Shown: positions 14,087 to 21,923, counted from the first letter of the stretch. The stretch is 23,342 nt of DNA from an uncultured Collinsella sp. (GCA_900542555.1 UQNU01000037.1:1-23342), one strand, 5' to 3'. Program-made: numbers and translations. The notes: generated by a model not told the origin, from the letters alone.

Positions 14087-15916
14087 GTGCGCAATCTCAA
14101 AATACTGTTTTCCTATCTAGGGGCATACCGTCGCGATGCCATCCTCGGCGTGTTCTTTGTGTCGGTCGAGACGGTGCTCGAGCTGTTTATCCCGGTCATC
14201 ATGGCCAACATCATCGATGTGGGCGTGCCTGCGGGTGATATCAACTACATGCTGCTGCAGGGCGCGTACATGTTGGTGTGCGCTGCGCTTTCGCTGGTAC
14301 TGGGCTTGGGTTATGCCCGCACGTCCGCCCGCGTTGCCTCGGGCCTAGGCGCTAACCTGCGCGAGGCCGAGTACAAAAAGATTCAGACGCTCGCTTTTGG
14401 TAACCTGGACAACTACGACGCCAGCTCGCTCGTCACCCGCATGACCACGGACATCACCGTTATCCAAAATGCTGTGGGCAACGGCTTTCGCCCTATGGTG
14501 CGCGGCCCGGTGACGCTTATCGTCGGCCTTATCTACGCGCTGATGCTGTCGCGCCCGCTCGCCACCGTCTTTGCGATCATCTTGCCCGTGCTGGCAATCG
14601 TACTGGGCGCCATCACCTATCGCGTCAGTCCGCTCTACCGCCAACTCCAGACCTCGATGGACCACCTCAACGGCGTGGTGCAAGAGGACCTTACCGCCGT
14701 GCGCGCCGTGAAGGCTTACGTGCGCGCCGAGCACGAGTGCGACAAGTTCGACACCGTCAATACCGAGCTCGCCGGCACGGCGACCAAGACCTTTGGCAAC
14801 GCTGTGCTCAACCTGCCGGTGTTTCAGCTGTCGATGTACGTGGCGGCGCTTTCCATTCTGTGGATTGGCGGCCGCATGATCATCGAAGGTCGCTTGGGCG
14901 TGGGCTCGCTCACGGGCTTTATGAGCTACGTGCTGCTGATCATGAATTCGCTCATGATGATTTCCAACGTGTTTTTGCTGCTCACGCGCGCTCTTACGAG
15001 TGTGGGCCGTATCGCAGAGGTGCTCGATGAGGAGCCCTTTATCGCCAACCCCGCGGGAGACCTCGCGATTGCGGCGCCAGCGGACGGCAGTATCGAGTTT
15101 CGCGACGTTTCCTTTAAATACCGCGCGGATGCAGCCGAGGATGTGCTCCAGCATATCGACCTTCGCATCGAGAGCGGCTCGACGGTGGGCATCCTCGGCG
15201 GCACGGGCTCGGGCAAGAGCTCGCTTGTGCAGCTGATTGCGCGCCTGTACGACGCCACCGAAGGCGCCGTGCTTGTGGGCGGACGCGACGTGCGCGACTA
15301 CGACCTCGCCGCCTTGCGCGACGCTGTGGGCATTGTGCTGCAAAAGAATGTGCTGTTTACGGGTACCGTGCGCGAGAACCTGCAGTGGGGCAATCCGCAG
15401 GCGTCGGACGATGAGCTCCTCGCGGCTTGCCGCGCAGCGTGCGTGGACGAGTTTCTTGATCGCATCGGCGGGCTGGACGGCGAGTTGGGCCAAGGCGGCG
15501 CCGGTGTCTCGGGTGGCCAGAAGCAACGCCTGTGCATCGCGCGCACGCTGCTCAAGCACCCGCGCGTGCTCATTTTTGATGACTCCACCAGCGCGGTCGA
15601 TATGGCGACCGACGCAAAGATTCGCGAGCACATCGCTCGGATTCCCGATGCGACCGTGCTCATCATCGCCCAGCGCATCGCGAGTGTCATGGATGCCGAT
15701 CGTATTGTGGTGCTGGACGACGGTCGTGTCCACGGCGTGGGCACGCACGAGGAATTGCTGGCGGGCGACAACATATACCAGGAGATTTACGCCTCGCAGA
15801 TGGAGTTTGCGGGGAACGCGGACGCCGGCGATGGCAACGACGGTGGCTGCGCGAATGATCCGTTTTCCTCCGTCGCATGCGGATCACCCTTGGAAGGGGG
15901 TGAGCGCCATGCCTAA
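14087..15916 (+). CDS. ABC exporter half-transporter with degenerate ATP site (subunit 1)
   Basis: 609 residues: six membrane helices (about 1-310) and an ATPase domain (about 340-575) in one chain, type IV exporter fold. Walker A is 'GGTGSGKSS' (Lys377) and the signature is 'VSGGQKQR'. The catalytic glutamate after Walker B is Asp499 ('LIFDDSTSAVD') and the switch histidine is Gln529 ('IIAQR'). Both changes are hallmarks of the non-hydrolysing half of heterodimeric exporters such as TM287/288 or LmrCD. It starts at GTG 14087 after GGGGG. The last 30 residues are not family-like: codons 591-601 are a palindromic repeat (15856-15886). The gene overlaps subunit 2 by 8 bp. Drug or lipid export is likely; substrate unknown. 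Confidence 0.93.
   Translation: MRNLKILFSYLGAYRRDAILGVFFVSVETVLELFIPVIMANIIDVGVPAGDINYMLLQGAYMLVCAALSLVLGLGYARTSARVASGLGANLREAEYKKIQTLAFGNLDNYDASSLVTRMTTDITVIQNAVGNGFRPMVRGPVTLIVGLIYALMLSRPLATVFAIILPVLAIVLGAITYRVSPLYRQLQTSMDHLNGVVQEDLTAVRAVKAYVRAEHECDKFDTVNTELAGTATKTFGNAVLNLPVFQLSMYVAALSILWIGGRMIIEGRLGVGSLTGFMSYVLLIMNSLMMISNVFLLLTRALTSVGRIAEVLDEEPFIANPAGDLAIAAPADGSIEFRDVSFKYRADAAEDVLQHIDLRIESGSTVGILGGTGSGKSSLVQLIARLYDATEGAVLVGGRDVRDYDLAALRDAVGIVLQKNVLFTGTVRENLQWGNPQASDDELLAACRAACVDEFLDRIGGLDGELGQGGAGVSGGQKQRLCIARTLLKHPRVLIFDDSTSAVDMATDAKIREHIARIPDATVLIIAQRIASVMDADRIVVLDDGRVHGVGTHEELLAGDNIYQEIYASQMEFAGNADAGDGNDGGCANDPFSSVACGSPLEGGERHA
15856..15886. repeat. 31-bp palindromic repeat, copy 2, inside the ABC subunit 1 gene
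   Basis: TGATCCGTTTTCCTCCGTC followed by a 12-base end GCATGCGGATCA. It matches the reverse complement of 8385-8415 at 27 of 31 positions. It is translated as part of the Gly/Asp-rich tail of the upstream ABC subunit, 30 bp before that gene's stop and 23 bp before the next start. Confidence 0.8.
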
Positions 15917-17807
15917 GACCGCAGCCCAAGCACGCCCGGCCGACCTCAAGCGCACTGTGCGTCGCTTGCTCTCCTACATGGGGCATGCCAAGTTCTCGTT
16001 GCTCGCGGTGGGCGTGCTCGCCTCCGTCGCCGCCATCGCGAGCCTCGCCGGCACCTACATGGTGCGCCCCATCGTTAACGGTTTGGCCACGGGCGGGGAG
16101 GAACTGCTTGCCAAGCAGGTCATCCTGACGGCGATCATCTACGCTGCGGGCGTGCTCTCGGCCCTGGGCTACTCGCAGATTATGGTGCGCGCGGCCCAAC
16201 ACGTGGTGTCCGATATTCGCCGCGACCTGTTCGCGCACATCCAGACGCTGCCGCTCAGTTATTTTGACAGCACGCGCTCGGGCGACATCATGAGTTTTTT
16301 CACCAACGACGTCGACACCGTCTCCGAGGCGCTCAACAACAGCTTTGCCAACGTGATTCAGGCCGCCATTCAGGTTGTGGGCACCACGGCTATGCTCATC
16401 ATCCTTAACTGGCAGCTCACGATTATCACACTCGTGTGCGATGCGGCCATTGTGCTGTATGCGCGCTACTCGGGCGCGCGCTCTAAGCGTTTCTTTGCTG
16501 CCCAGCAGGCATCGCTTGGCGACCTGGACGGATATATCGAAGAAATGGTCTCGGGCCAAAAGGTCATCAAGGTCTTTAACCGTGAGGCAGCGAATGTCGC
16601 CGGCTTCACCTGCCGCAACGACGAGCTTCGCCGCACCGGTACCGCCGCCGTGAGCTATGCCAACTCCATGGTGCCCATGACCGTCGTGATTGGCTATGTC
16701 AACTATGCCATCGTCGCCGTGGCGGGCGGCATGCTCTGCATCAAGGGGCTCGCCGATGTGGGCGCACTTGCAAGCTACCTGGTCTTTGTGCGCCAGGCCG
16801 CCATGCCCATCAACCAATTTACGCAGCTCGGCAACTTCTTGCTCAACGCGTTGGCCGGTGCCGAGCGCCTGTTTGCGGCTATGGACCTTGAGCCCGAGGT
16901 GGACGAGGGCTGCGTGGAGCTGGTGCAGACGGGCGACGCCGCGTGGGCGTGGAAGATTCCCGAGGGCCAGGGCGTGGGCGCGTACGGGCACTTGCATGAC
17001 GTGGCAGCCGTTGATGAGTCGGGCCGCGCGGTGGCCGCCGACGGCACCGAGCTCACGTGCGGCTTGGTCCCGCTTGCCGGCGACGTGCGCTTCCATGCCG
17101 TGGACTTTTCCTGCGTGCCGGGCACCCGCGTGCTCACGGACCTCAACCTGTTTGCCAAGCCGGGGCAAAAGATTGCGTTTGTGGGCTCCACGGGCGCCGG
17201 CAAGACGACCATTACCAACCTCATCAACCGCTTCTACGAGGTCGATGACGGCGAGATCACGTACGACGGCATCGACGTCAAGCACATTGCCAAGGCCAGC
17301 CTGCGCGGGTCGCTCGGCATTGTGCTGCAGGACACGCACCTGTTTAGCGGCACCATTGCGCAGAGCATCCGCTTTGGCAAGCTCGACGCGACCGACGAGG
17401 AGGTGCGCGCCGCTGCCGAGGCCGCCTGCGCCGACTCGTTTATCCGCCGCCTGCCGCGGGGCTACGACACACCGGTCACGGCCGACGGCGCCAACCTGTC
17501 GCAGGGTCAGCGTCAGCTGCTCGCCATCGCGCGCGTGGCCGTCGCCGATCCGCCGGTGCTCATCCTGGACGAGGCCACGAGTTCCATCGACACGCGTACC
17601 GAAAAGCTCATCGAGCGCGGTATGGACCGCATCATGCGCGGTCGCACCACGTTTATGATCGCGCACCGCCTGTCCACTGTCCGCGACGCCGACGCCATCA
17701 TGGTCCTCGAACACGGCCGCATCATCGAGCGCGGCACGCACGAAGAGCTGCTCGCCCAGCACGGCGAGTACTGGCAGCTGGCGCATGGCTTAAAAGAGCT
17801 GGATTAA
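15909..17807 (+). CDS. ABC exporter half-transporter with canonical ATP site (subunit 2)
   Basis: 632 residues: six membrane helices (about 20-315) and an ATPase domain (about 391-625). Walker A is 'GSTGAGKTT' (Lys432), Walker B 'LILDEATSSID' with catalytic Glu555, and the switch histidine His586 is in 'IAHRL'. The signature is the variant 'LSQGQ', which in heterodimers faces the partner's degenerate site. Between the membrane and ATPase domains is an extra segment of about 60 residues (330-390, 'AWAWKIPEGQGVGAYGHLHD') that most family members lack. The ATG at 15909 follows GGAAGGGGG and lies inside the end of subunit 1, so the two are translationally coupled and expected to pair. Confidence 0.94.
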   Translation: MPKTAAQARPADLKRTVRRLLSYMGHAKFSLLAVGVLASVAAIASLAGTYMVRPIVNGLATGGEELLAKQVILTAIIYAAGVLSALGYSQIMVRAAQHVVSDIRRDLFAHIQTLPLSYFDSTRSGDIMSFFTNDVDTVSEALNNSFANVIQAAIQVVGTTAMLIILNWQLTIITLVCDAAIVLYARYSGARSKRFFAAQQASLGDLDGYIEEMVSGQKVIKVFNREAANVAGFTCRNDELRRTGTAAVSYANSMVPMTVVIGYVNYAIVAVAGGMLCIKGLADVGALASYLVFVRQAAMPINQFTQLGNFLLNALAGAERLFAAMDLEPEVDEGCVELVQTGDAAWAWKIPEGQGVGAYGHLHDVAAVDESGRAVAADGTELTCGLVPLAGDVRFHAVDFSCVPGTRVLTDLNLFAKPGQKIAFVGSTGAGKTTITNLINRFYEVDDGEITYDGIDVKHIAKASLRGSLGIVLQDTHLFSGTIAQSIRFGKLDATDEEVRAAAEAACADSFIRRLPRGYDTPVTADGANLSQGQRQLLAIARVAVADPPVLILDEATSSIDTRTEKLIERGMDRIMRGRTTFMIAHRLSTVRDADAIMVLEHGRIIERGTHEELLAQHGEYWQLAHGLKELD

Positions 17808-17856
17808 CCCGTTCGAGCACGATGCTTTGACCCCTCCGTGTTCCTCACCTCGTCTC

Positions 17857-17921
17857 AAACCATCACAACATTCGACGTTTTTTGCCAAAATCGGGAAAAG
17901 CATCGAATGTTGTGATGGTTT
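17857..17921. repeat. 65-bp hairpin repeat, copy 1
   Basis: Perfect 19-bp arms (17857-17875 and 17903-17921; core CCATCACAACATTCGA) around a 27-base centre. It lies 49 bp after the ABC operon and continues into TTC after GGTTT, so it may also serve as a terminator. Its centre differs from copy 2 by one base. The rest of 17808-18022 shows nothing else recognisable. Confidence 0.92.
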
Positions 17922-18022
17922 TTCTACCACTCGACCGGGTGGAATCGCTTTCTTGCGCACGAAGGTGTGCGGACCCGTGGGCAGGGGAATAAGGTTGGTT
18001 ATCCGACTCCATTGGAGGGCTC

Positions 18023-19060
18023 ATGGACCTGCCGATCGTCCTGTCCCATAAGACTGCCTGGCTGTACCACAACGTGGTGCGCCCGTCCGAGCCGCTCTCG
18101 CGAGCAAGCAGCCTATACGATGAGGACTCGCCTGCTAACGAGGCGGAGCCGACCGCGAGCCTGCCCAAATTGGGGCTCGATGCCAAGGGGCTGAGGGCTT
18201 CAACGGCAGTCGGGATCGTTACCGACTATCTGGTTTCGCTTGGTATTCCACGAGAAGAGCTCGATCATATCGATACGCTCGTCAACTTTGATTTTGAGCG
18301 CTCGACGCCGGCTGGATTTAGGTGCCACGTGTTTGGAGCGCCGGTACCTCCAGGCCATCTTATCGAGGTGGCAGAGGGCCTTCTGGTGGTTGATGAAGCC
18401 ATGTGCTTTGTCCAGGCGGGTTCGTGGATGAGCGAGCTCGAGCAGCTGGAATATGGCTATGAAATCTGCGCTCGATACCATTTGAATCATCTGTCGACAG
18501 GCGATTATATCGAGATGGGGCAGAGGTATACCGTTGCCGACTTGATTGCTTATTGCAATGAGAACCGATCTCGTCAGGGGGCTATACGCGCGGCCGCCGT
18601 GCTCAAGCGCGTGCACGATGGCGCGCGGTCGCCCATGGAGACAGCCACCGCAATCATGGTCGTAGCGAAACGTTCCCAGGGAGGGTTGGGATATGCCAAG
18701 GTTGAGCTCAACCATCGGGTCGATGTTCCCAACGAGTTCAAGTATCTCGCAAAGGCCGGGTATTTCGAGATCGATGTATATGCGCCTGCAAGCGGTACGG
18801 GGATTGAATACAACGGCTCGGACCATCTTGATAAACAGCGCAGCGCGTCGGATGCGGAGCGTATGACCGTGCTGAGCGCGCTGGGCTTTAGGATGATCGT
18901 CCTCACCGGGACTCAGTTTGCCCATCAGCTGCAATTGCATCGGGCGATGAACGCCATCGCACTCGCTATGGGCCTTAAGTGCGACCGAAGCGAGGTGTTC
19001 CAGAAACGTCAGAACGACTTGCGAGAATTCGTGATTCGGCACTGGGATGGCGGCCTTTAG
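18023..19060 (+). CDS. Coriobacterial PD-(D/E)XK-like protein (DUF559/Vsr-related C-terminal domain)
   Basis: 345 residues, no signal peptide or membrane helix. The N-terminus 'PIVLSHKTAWLYHNVV' resembles the opening of AbiEi-like proteins. A central part carries 'EAMCFVQAGSWMSELEQLEYGYEICARY' features (125-151) and 'SPMETATAIMV' (203-213). The C-terminal segment (about 245-300) has the shape of a DUF559/Vsr-type nuclease fold: Asp251 in 'EIDVYAP', Glu262 in 'IEYNG', His268, Asp277 and Arg280 in 'ASDAER', then 'LGFRMIVLTGTQF'. Asn264 stands where an acidic or lysine residue often is. I recognise this architecture as a multi-copy family of Coriobacteriia without known function; nuclease activity is inference. 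GGAGGG precedes the ATG. It is bracketed by near-identical 65-bp hairpins and its codon use is less GC-biased than its neighbours. Confidence 0.75.
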   Translation: MDLPIVLSHKTAWLYHNVVRPSEPLSRASSLYDEDSPANEAEPTASLPKLGLDAKGLRASTAVGIVTDYLVSLGIPREELDHIDTLVNFDFERSTPAGFRCHVFGAPVPPGHLIEVAEGLLVVDEAMCFVQAGSWMSELEQLEYGYEICARYHLNHLSTGDYIEMGQRYTVADLIAYCNENRSRQGAIRAAAVLKRVHDGARSPMETATAIMVVAKRSQGGLGYAKVELNHRVDVPNEFKYLAKAGYFEIDVYAPASGTGIEYNGSDHLDKQRSASDAERMTVLSALGFRMIVLTGTQFAHQLQLHRAMNAIALAMGLKCDRSEVFQKRQNDLREFVIRHWDGGL

Positions 19061-19098
19061 GGGTGTTTCGGCCCTTCTACGGGGTGCCGTGGGCAGGC

Positions 19099-19163
19099 AG
19101 ACCATCACAACATTCGACGTTTTTCGCCAAAATCGGGAAAAGCATCGAATGTTGTGATGGTCT
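19099..19163. repeat. 65-bp hairpin repeat, copy 2
   Basis: Same orientation as copy 1, 38 bp after the nuclease-like gene. The arms extend to 20 bp here (19098-19117, 19145-19164). The outermost pairs read CAGACC/GGTCTG instead of AAACC/GGTTT, that is, they changed on both sides together. The 27-base centre matches copy 1 at 26 positions. Confidence 0.92.
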
Positions 19164-19293
19164 GTGTTGAGGATGGGCTTGGGAAGCCGGTTTTGCTCGA
19201 AGCGACCTGTCCTGTCGTACGGGTGTCGGCACGATTCTCTCGTGGGGTATTATGTTTTCCGAAGAATAAAACGCCGCGTGAGGGGAGGGCTGC

Positions 19294-20349
19294 GTGGACG
19301 GGCGCGTGCAACATGACGGTTTTGGCCGCGATATCAACTACCTGCGCATTGCCGTTACCGACAAGTGCAATTTCCGCTGCATTTACTGCATGCCGGCCGA
19401 GGGCGTGGCACCCCGTGCACACGATGAGCTGCTCAGCGCCGAGGAAATCGCCCGCTTTGTGCGCTTGGTGGCGGGGGAGGGCATTCGCCGCGTGCGCCTG
19501 ACGGGCGGCGAGCCGCTGGTCAGCCGCCGTATCATCCCGCTCATTCGCGACATCCGCGCGATTCCGCAGATCGAGGACATCTCGCTTACCACCAACGGCG
19601 CCCTGCTGCCCAAGCTGGCGCCGCAGCTTAAAGATGCCGGGCTTAACCGCGTCAACATTTCGCTCGACACACTCGACCCCGAGCTGTTTGGAAAGATCAC
19701 GCGCCTGGGTCGACTCGAGCGGACCATGGCAGGCATCGACGCGGCGCTGGCTTGGGGCTTTGAGCCCGTTAAGGTCAACTGCGTTGTGGTGCGTCGGCTC
19801 AACCAGGATGTGGCAGCCCTTGCGCGGCTGACCGTCGACCGCCCCATCCACCTGCGCTTTATCGAATACATGCCCATCGGCGACGAGCGCACCAGCTCGC
19901 ATTGCGCTGTGGATCCGCATGCGCCCGCGCTCAATCCCGAGCTGTGGGACGCGAGCGATACCGTGCCGAGCGACGAGCTGCGGGCGCGCATCAATGCCGG
20001 GGCCGCCGCGGCGGGGCTGGGCGAGCTTGAACCGCTCGACATCAACGACGCTCCTGCCGGCGCGGGCCCTGCGCGCTATTGGCACTTTCCGGGCGCGGCG
20101 GGAACGGTCGGCTTCATTAGCGCCATGTCCAACCATTTTTGTGCGAATTGCAACCGTCTGCGCCTGACGGCCGATGGCAGCGTGCGTCCGTGCCTGTTTA
20201 GCGATGCCGAGTATTCGGTGCGTGAGGCGCTGCGCCGTGGTGATGATATGCAGGTACTTTCGATTTGGCGCGATGCCGTGGCCCACAAACCGCAGGAACA
20301 CGCGATAATTGAGGGCACGCAACGATTTATGTCCCAAATCGGAGGATGA
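19294..20349 (+). CDS. moaA: GTP 3',8-cyclase (molybdenum cofactor synthesis)
   Basis: 351-residue radical S-adenosylmethionine enzyme that rearranges GTP in the first step of molybdopterin synthesis. The first [4Fe-4S] cluster is bound by Cys25, Cys29 and Cys32 ('CNFRCIYC') and the second, GTP-binding cluster by Cys283, Cys286 and Cys300. 'LTGGEPL' is the SAM-binding motif. The chain ends in Gly-Gly, the essential MoaA C-terminus, so the frame is complete. Translation starts at GTG 19294 after AGGGGAGGG. A possible -10, TATTAT, is at 19248-19253, without a good -35. The moaC-mobB fusion follows after 4 bp. Confidence 0.96.
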   Translation: MDGRVQHDGFGRDINYLRIAVTDKCNFRCIYCMPAEGVAPRAHDELLSAEEIARFVRLVAGEGIRRVRLTGGEPLVSRRIIPLIRDIRAIPQIEDISLTTNGALLPKLAPQLKDAGLNRVNISLDTLDPELFGKITRLGRLERTMAGIDAALAWGFEPVKVNCVVVRRLNQDVAALARLTVDRPIHLRFIEYMPIGDERTSSHCAVDPHAPALNPELWDASDTVPSDELRARINAGAAAAGLGELEPLDINDAPAGAGPARYWHFPGAAGTVGFISAMSNHFCANCNRLRLTADGSVRPCLFSDAEYSVREALRRGDDMQVLSIWRDAVAHKPQEHAIIEGTQRFMSQIGG

Positions 20350-20353
20350 TCAT

Positions 20354-21658
20354 ATGGCCAAGAGCAGGTACGCCGATGCCACCAAGGCCGCTCGCAGGGC
20401 CGCGATGTCTGCCCACAAAGTCACGGCTGCGGCGAATGCTGGTAACGCCGCCGCGCCCGCGCAGCCGTCCGCCAGTGCTGCCACCGAGCCCGCCCGTGAC
20501 GCCCGCCGCGACGAGCTGACGCACGTGGACGCCAAGGGCGAGGTGCGCATGGTCGACGTGTCCGACAAGGCCGAGACCCATCGCGTTGCCATCGCCGAGG
20601 GCACCATCCTCATGCACCCCGAGACGCAGGCCATGGTGCTGCAGGACCGCGCCAAAAAAGGCGACGTGCTTGCCTGCGCGCGCGTGGCGGGCATCATGGC
20701 CATCAAGCGCACGAGCGACATCATTCCCATGTGCCATCCGCTGCTCATTACCAAGAGCAAATGCGACATTGCGCCCATCGCTCCGGCGGGGACGCCGGCC
20801 GAGGATGTGCCCGAGGGCTGGGCGCCGGCGCGCGCGGACGGGCAGGTTGGCTTTCACGTGCTGGTTACGGCCGGCGTGACGGGCAAGACGGGTATCGAGA
20901 TGGAGGCGTTGACCGGCGCGAGTGCCGCGTGCCTAACGATCTATGACATGTGCAAGGCCGTCGACCGCGGCATGGAGATCGTCGACGTGCGCCTGCTGCA
21001 CAAGGAGGGCGGCCGTTCGGGCGTGTGGGATCGTGCAGAGCGTCAGGCTGCTGCCGTTGAGTCCGTGGTCGCTGACGGCGACGCACACGCAAGCGCACCC
21101 GTCGCCGTTGCACCCGCAGCTCCGACCCCGGCCGTCCCCGCGATTGCGTTTATCGGCTACCAAAACTCGGGCAAGACAACGCTTGTCGAGAAGGTTATCG
21201 CCGAGCTCACCCGCCGCGGCCTGCGTGTGGGCTCGCTCAAACATCATGGGCATCACGGCTTTGATATCGATGTGCCCGCTAAGGACACCTGGCGCCATCA
21301 CCAGGCCGGATCCAAACACGTGGGCCTAATCTGCGCCACGCGCTGGGCGGAGTACGCCGACACGCGCGAGGAGGACGAGATGCCCGCGCGCGAGCTGCTG
21401 TCGCGCTACAACGATGTCGACGTGGTGATCATCGAGGGCTACAAGACCGAGGGCTTCGACAACATCGTGGTCGCGCGCTCCGGTGTCGACCGTCTGCGCG
21501 GCAAGAGCTCGCTCGACCTGGTCGACGGTCACACGCTGGCCCTTGCCTGCAATGAGGCCCTGGCGCGTCAGGCCTTCGACGCCGGCTTTGCGACCCGAGC
21601 TATCAACATCAACGACGCCCGAGCCATCTGCGATCTGATCCAAGACCATCTGGCCTAA
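20354..21658 (+). CDS. moaC-mobB: MoaC-MobB fusion: cyclic pyranopterin monophosphate synthase and guanine dinucleotide adaptor
   Basis: 434 residues in two parts. Residues about 55-225 are MoaC, which converts the MoaA product to cyclic pyranopterin monophosphate; 'MCHPL' (126-130) and 'GIEMEALTG' (180-188) are its signatures. An Ala/Pro linker (about 235-262) leads to MobB (262-434), a P-loop GTP-binding protein that assists nucleotide attachment to molybdopterin: 'GYQNSGKTT' (268-276), 'KHHGHHGFDID' and 'DTWRHHQAG'. The first 54 residues are an Ala-rich extension with basic residues. The ATG at 20354 follows GGAGGA, 4 bp after moaA. Both domains look complete, so it should act at an early and a late step of the same pathway. 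MoaB, MoaD/E and MoeA are not in the window. Confidence 0.93.
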   Translation: MAKSRYADATKAARRAAMSAHKVTAAANAGNAAAPAQPSASAATEPARDARRDELTHVDAKGEVRMVDVSDKAETHRVAIAEGTILMHPETQAMVLQDRAKKGDVLACARVAGIMAIKRTSDIIPMCHPLLITKSKCDIAPIAPAGTPAEDVPEGWAPARADGQVGFHVLVTAGVTGKTGIEMEALTGASAACLTIYDMCKAVDRGMEIVDVRLLHKEGGRSGVWDRAERQAAAVESVVADGDAHASAPVAVAPAAPTPAVPAIAFIGYQNSGKTTLVEKVIAELTRRGLRVGSLKHHGHHGFDIDVPAKDTWRHHQAGSKHVGLICATRWAEYADTREEDEMPARELLSRYNDVDVVIIEGYKTEGFDNIVVARSGVDRLRGKSSLDLVDGHTLALACNEALARQAFDAGFATRAININDARAICDLIQDHLA

Positions 21659-21697
21659 AACCTGCCAAATAGGAACAGGTTTATTTTGGCAGGTTTT
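21657..21697 (+). terminator. Intrinsic terminator of moaA-moaC/mobB
   Basis: AAAACCTGCCAAA (21657-21669) pairs perfectly with TTTGGCAGGTTTT (21685-21697) around a 15-nt loop. The stem begins within the stop codon of the fusion gene. Confidence 0.94.
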
Positions 21698-21716
21698 ATC
21701 TGGGCAAACGCCATTT

Positions 21717-21753
21717 CCACCGCAAAGGGGCCAGGCTCCTTTGTGGCGGTTTT
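21717..21753 (+). terminator. 33-bp palindromic repeat with T-run (copy 2)
   Basis: CCACCGCAAAGG (21717-21728) pairs with CCTTTGTGGCGG (21738-21749) with one mismatch and one G-T pair, followed by TTTTT. It is 28 of 33 identical to 6644-6676 in the same orientation. It is the second terminator in a row after the moa operon. Confidence 0.8.
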
Positions 21754-21781
21754 TGCTTAAGTAGATGTGTGGGACATGTCT

Positions 21782-21918
21782 TATAATCTACCAAGTAGTT
21801 CATGACGGGCGAAAAACGGAGAGAAGGGGCTTGATGCGTCCTTAATGTTTCATGCGGATTGATTGATTTGACAGACGGTGGCGAATGCCCGCCGTCCGCA
21901 TTCGTATGAAACAAGGAG
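21782..21918 (+). promoter_or_regulatory. Structured leader of the MFS gene with tiny ORFs
   Basis: TATAAT at 21782-21787 is a perfect -10, with no clear -35. Downstream three tiny ORFs are chained by stop-start overlaps: ATG 21802 (MTGEKRREGA), ATG 21834 (MRP, preceded by AGAAGGGG), and ATG 21845 (MFHAD). Then TGTTTCAT (21846-21853) and GCGGA (21854-21858) can pair with ATGAAACA (21906-21913) and TCCGC (21895-21899), with an inner stem GACGGTGG/CCGCCGTC (21873-21896 area). The closing helix ends at the ribosome site AAGGAG (21913-21918). This resembles translational attenuation leaders of drug exporters; the function is inferred. Confidence 0.5.
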
Positions 21919-21923
21919 TTTCC

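Noticed and set aside
15687..17786. A 699-codon open frame on the minus strand
   Set aside because: It is the antisense of the second ABC subunit, which has complete Walker, signature and switch motifs.
17857..19163. Composite insertion sequence with the 65-bp hairpins as terminal inverted repeats
   Set aside because: The two copies are direct, each palindromic, and the enclosed protein is not a recognisable transposase; no target duplication was seen.
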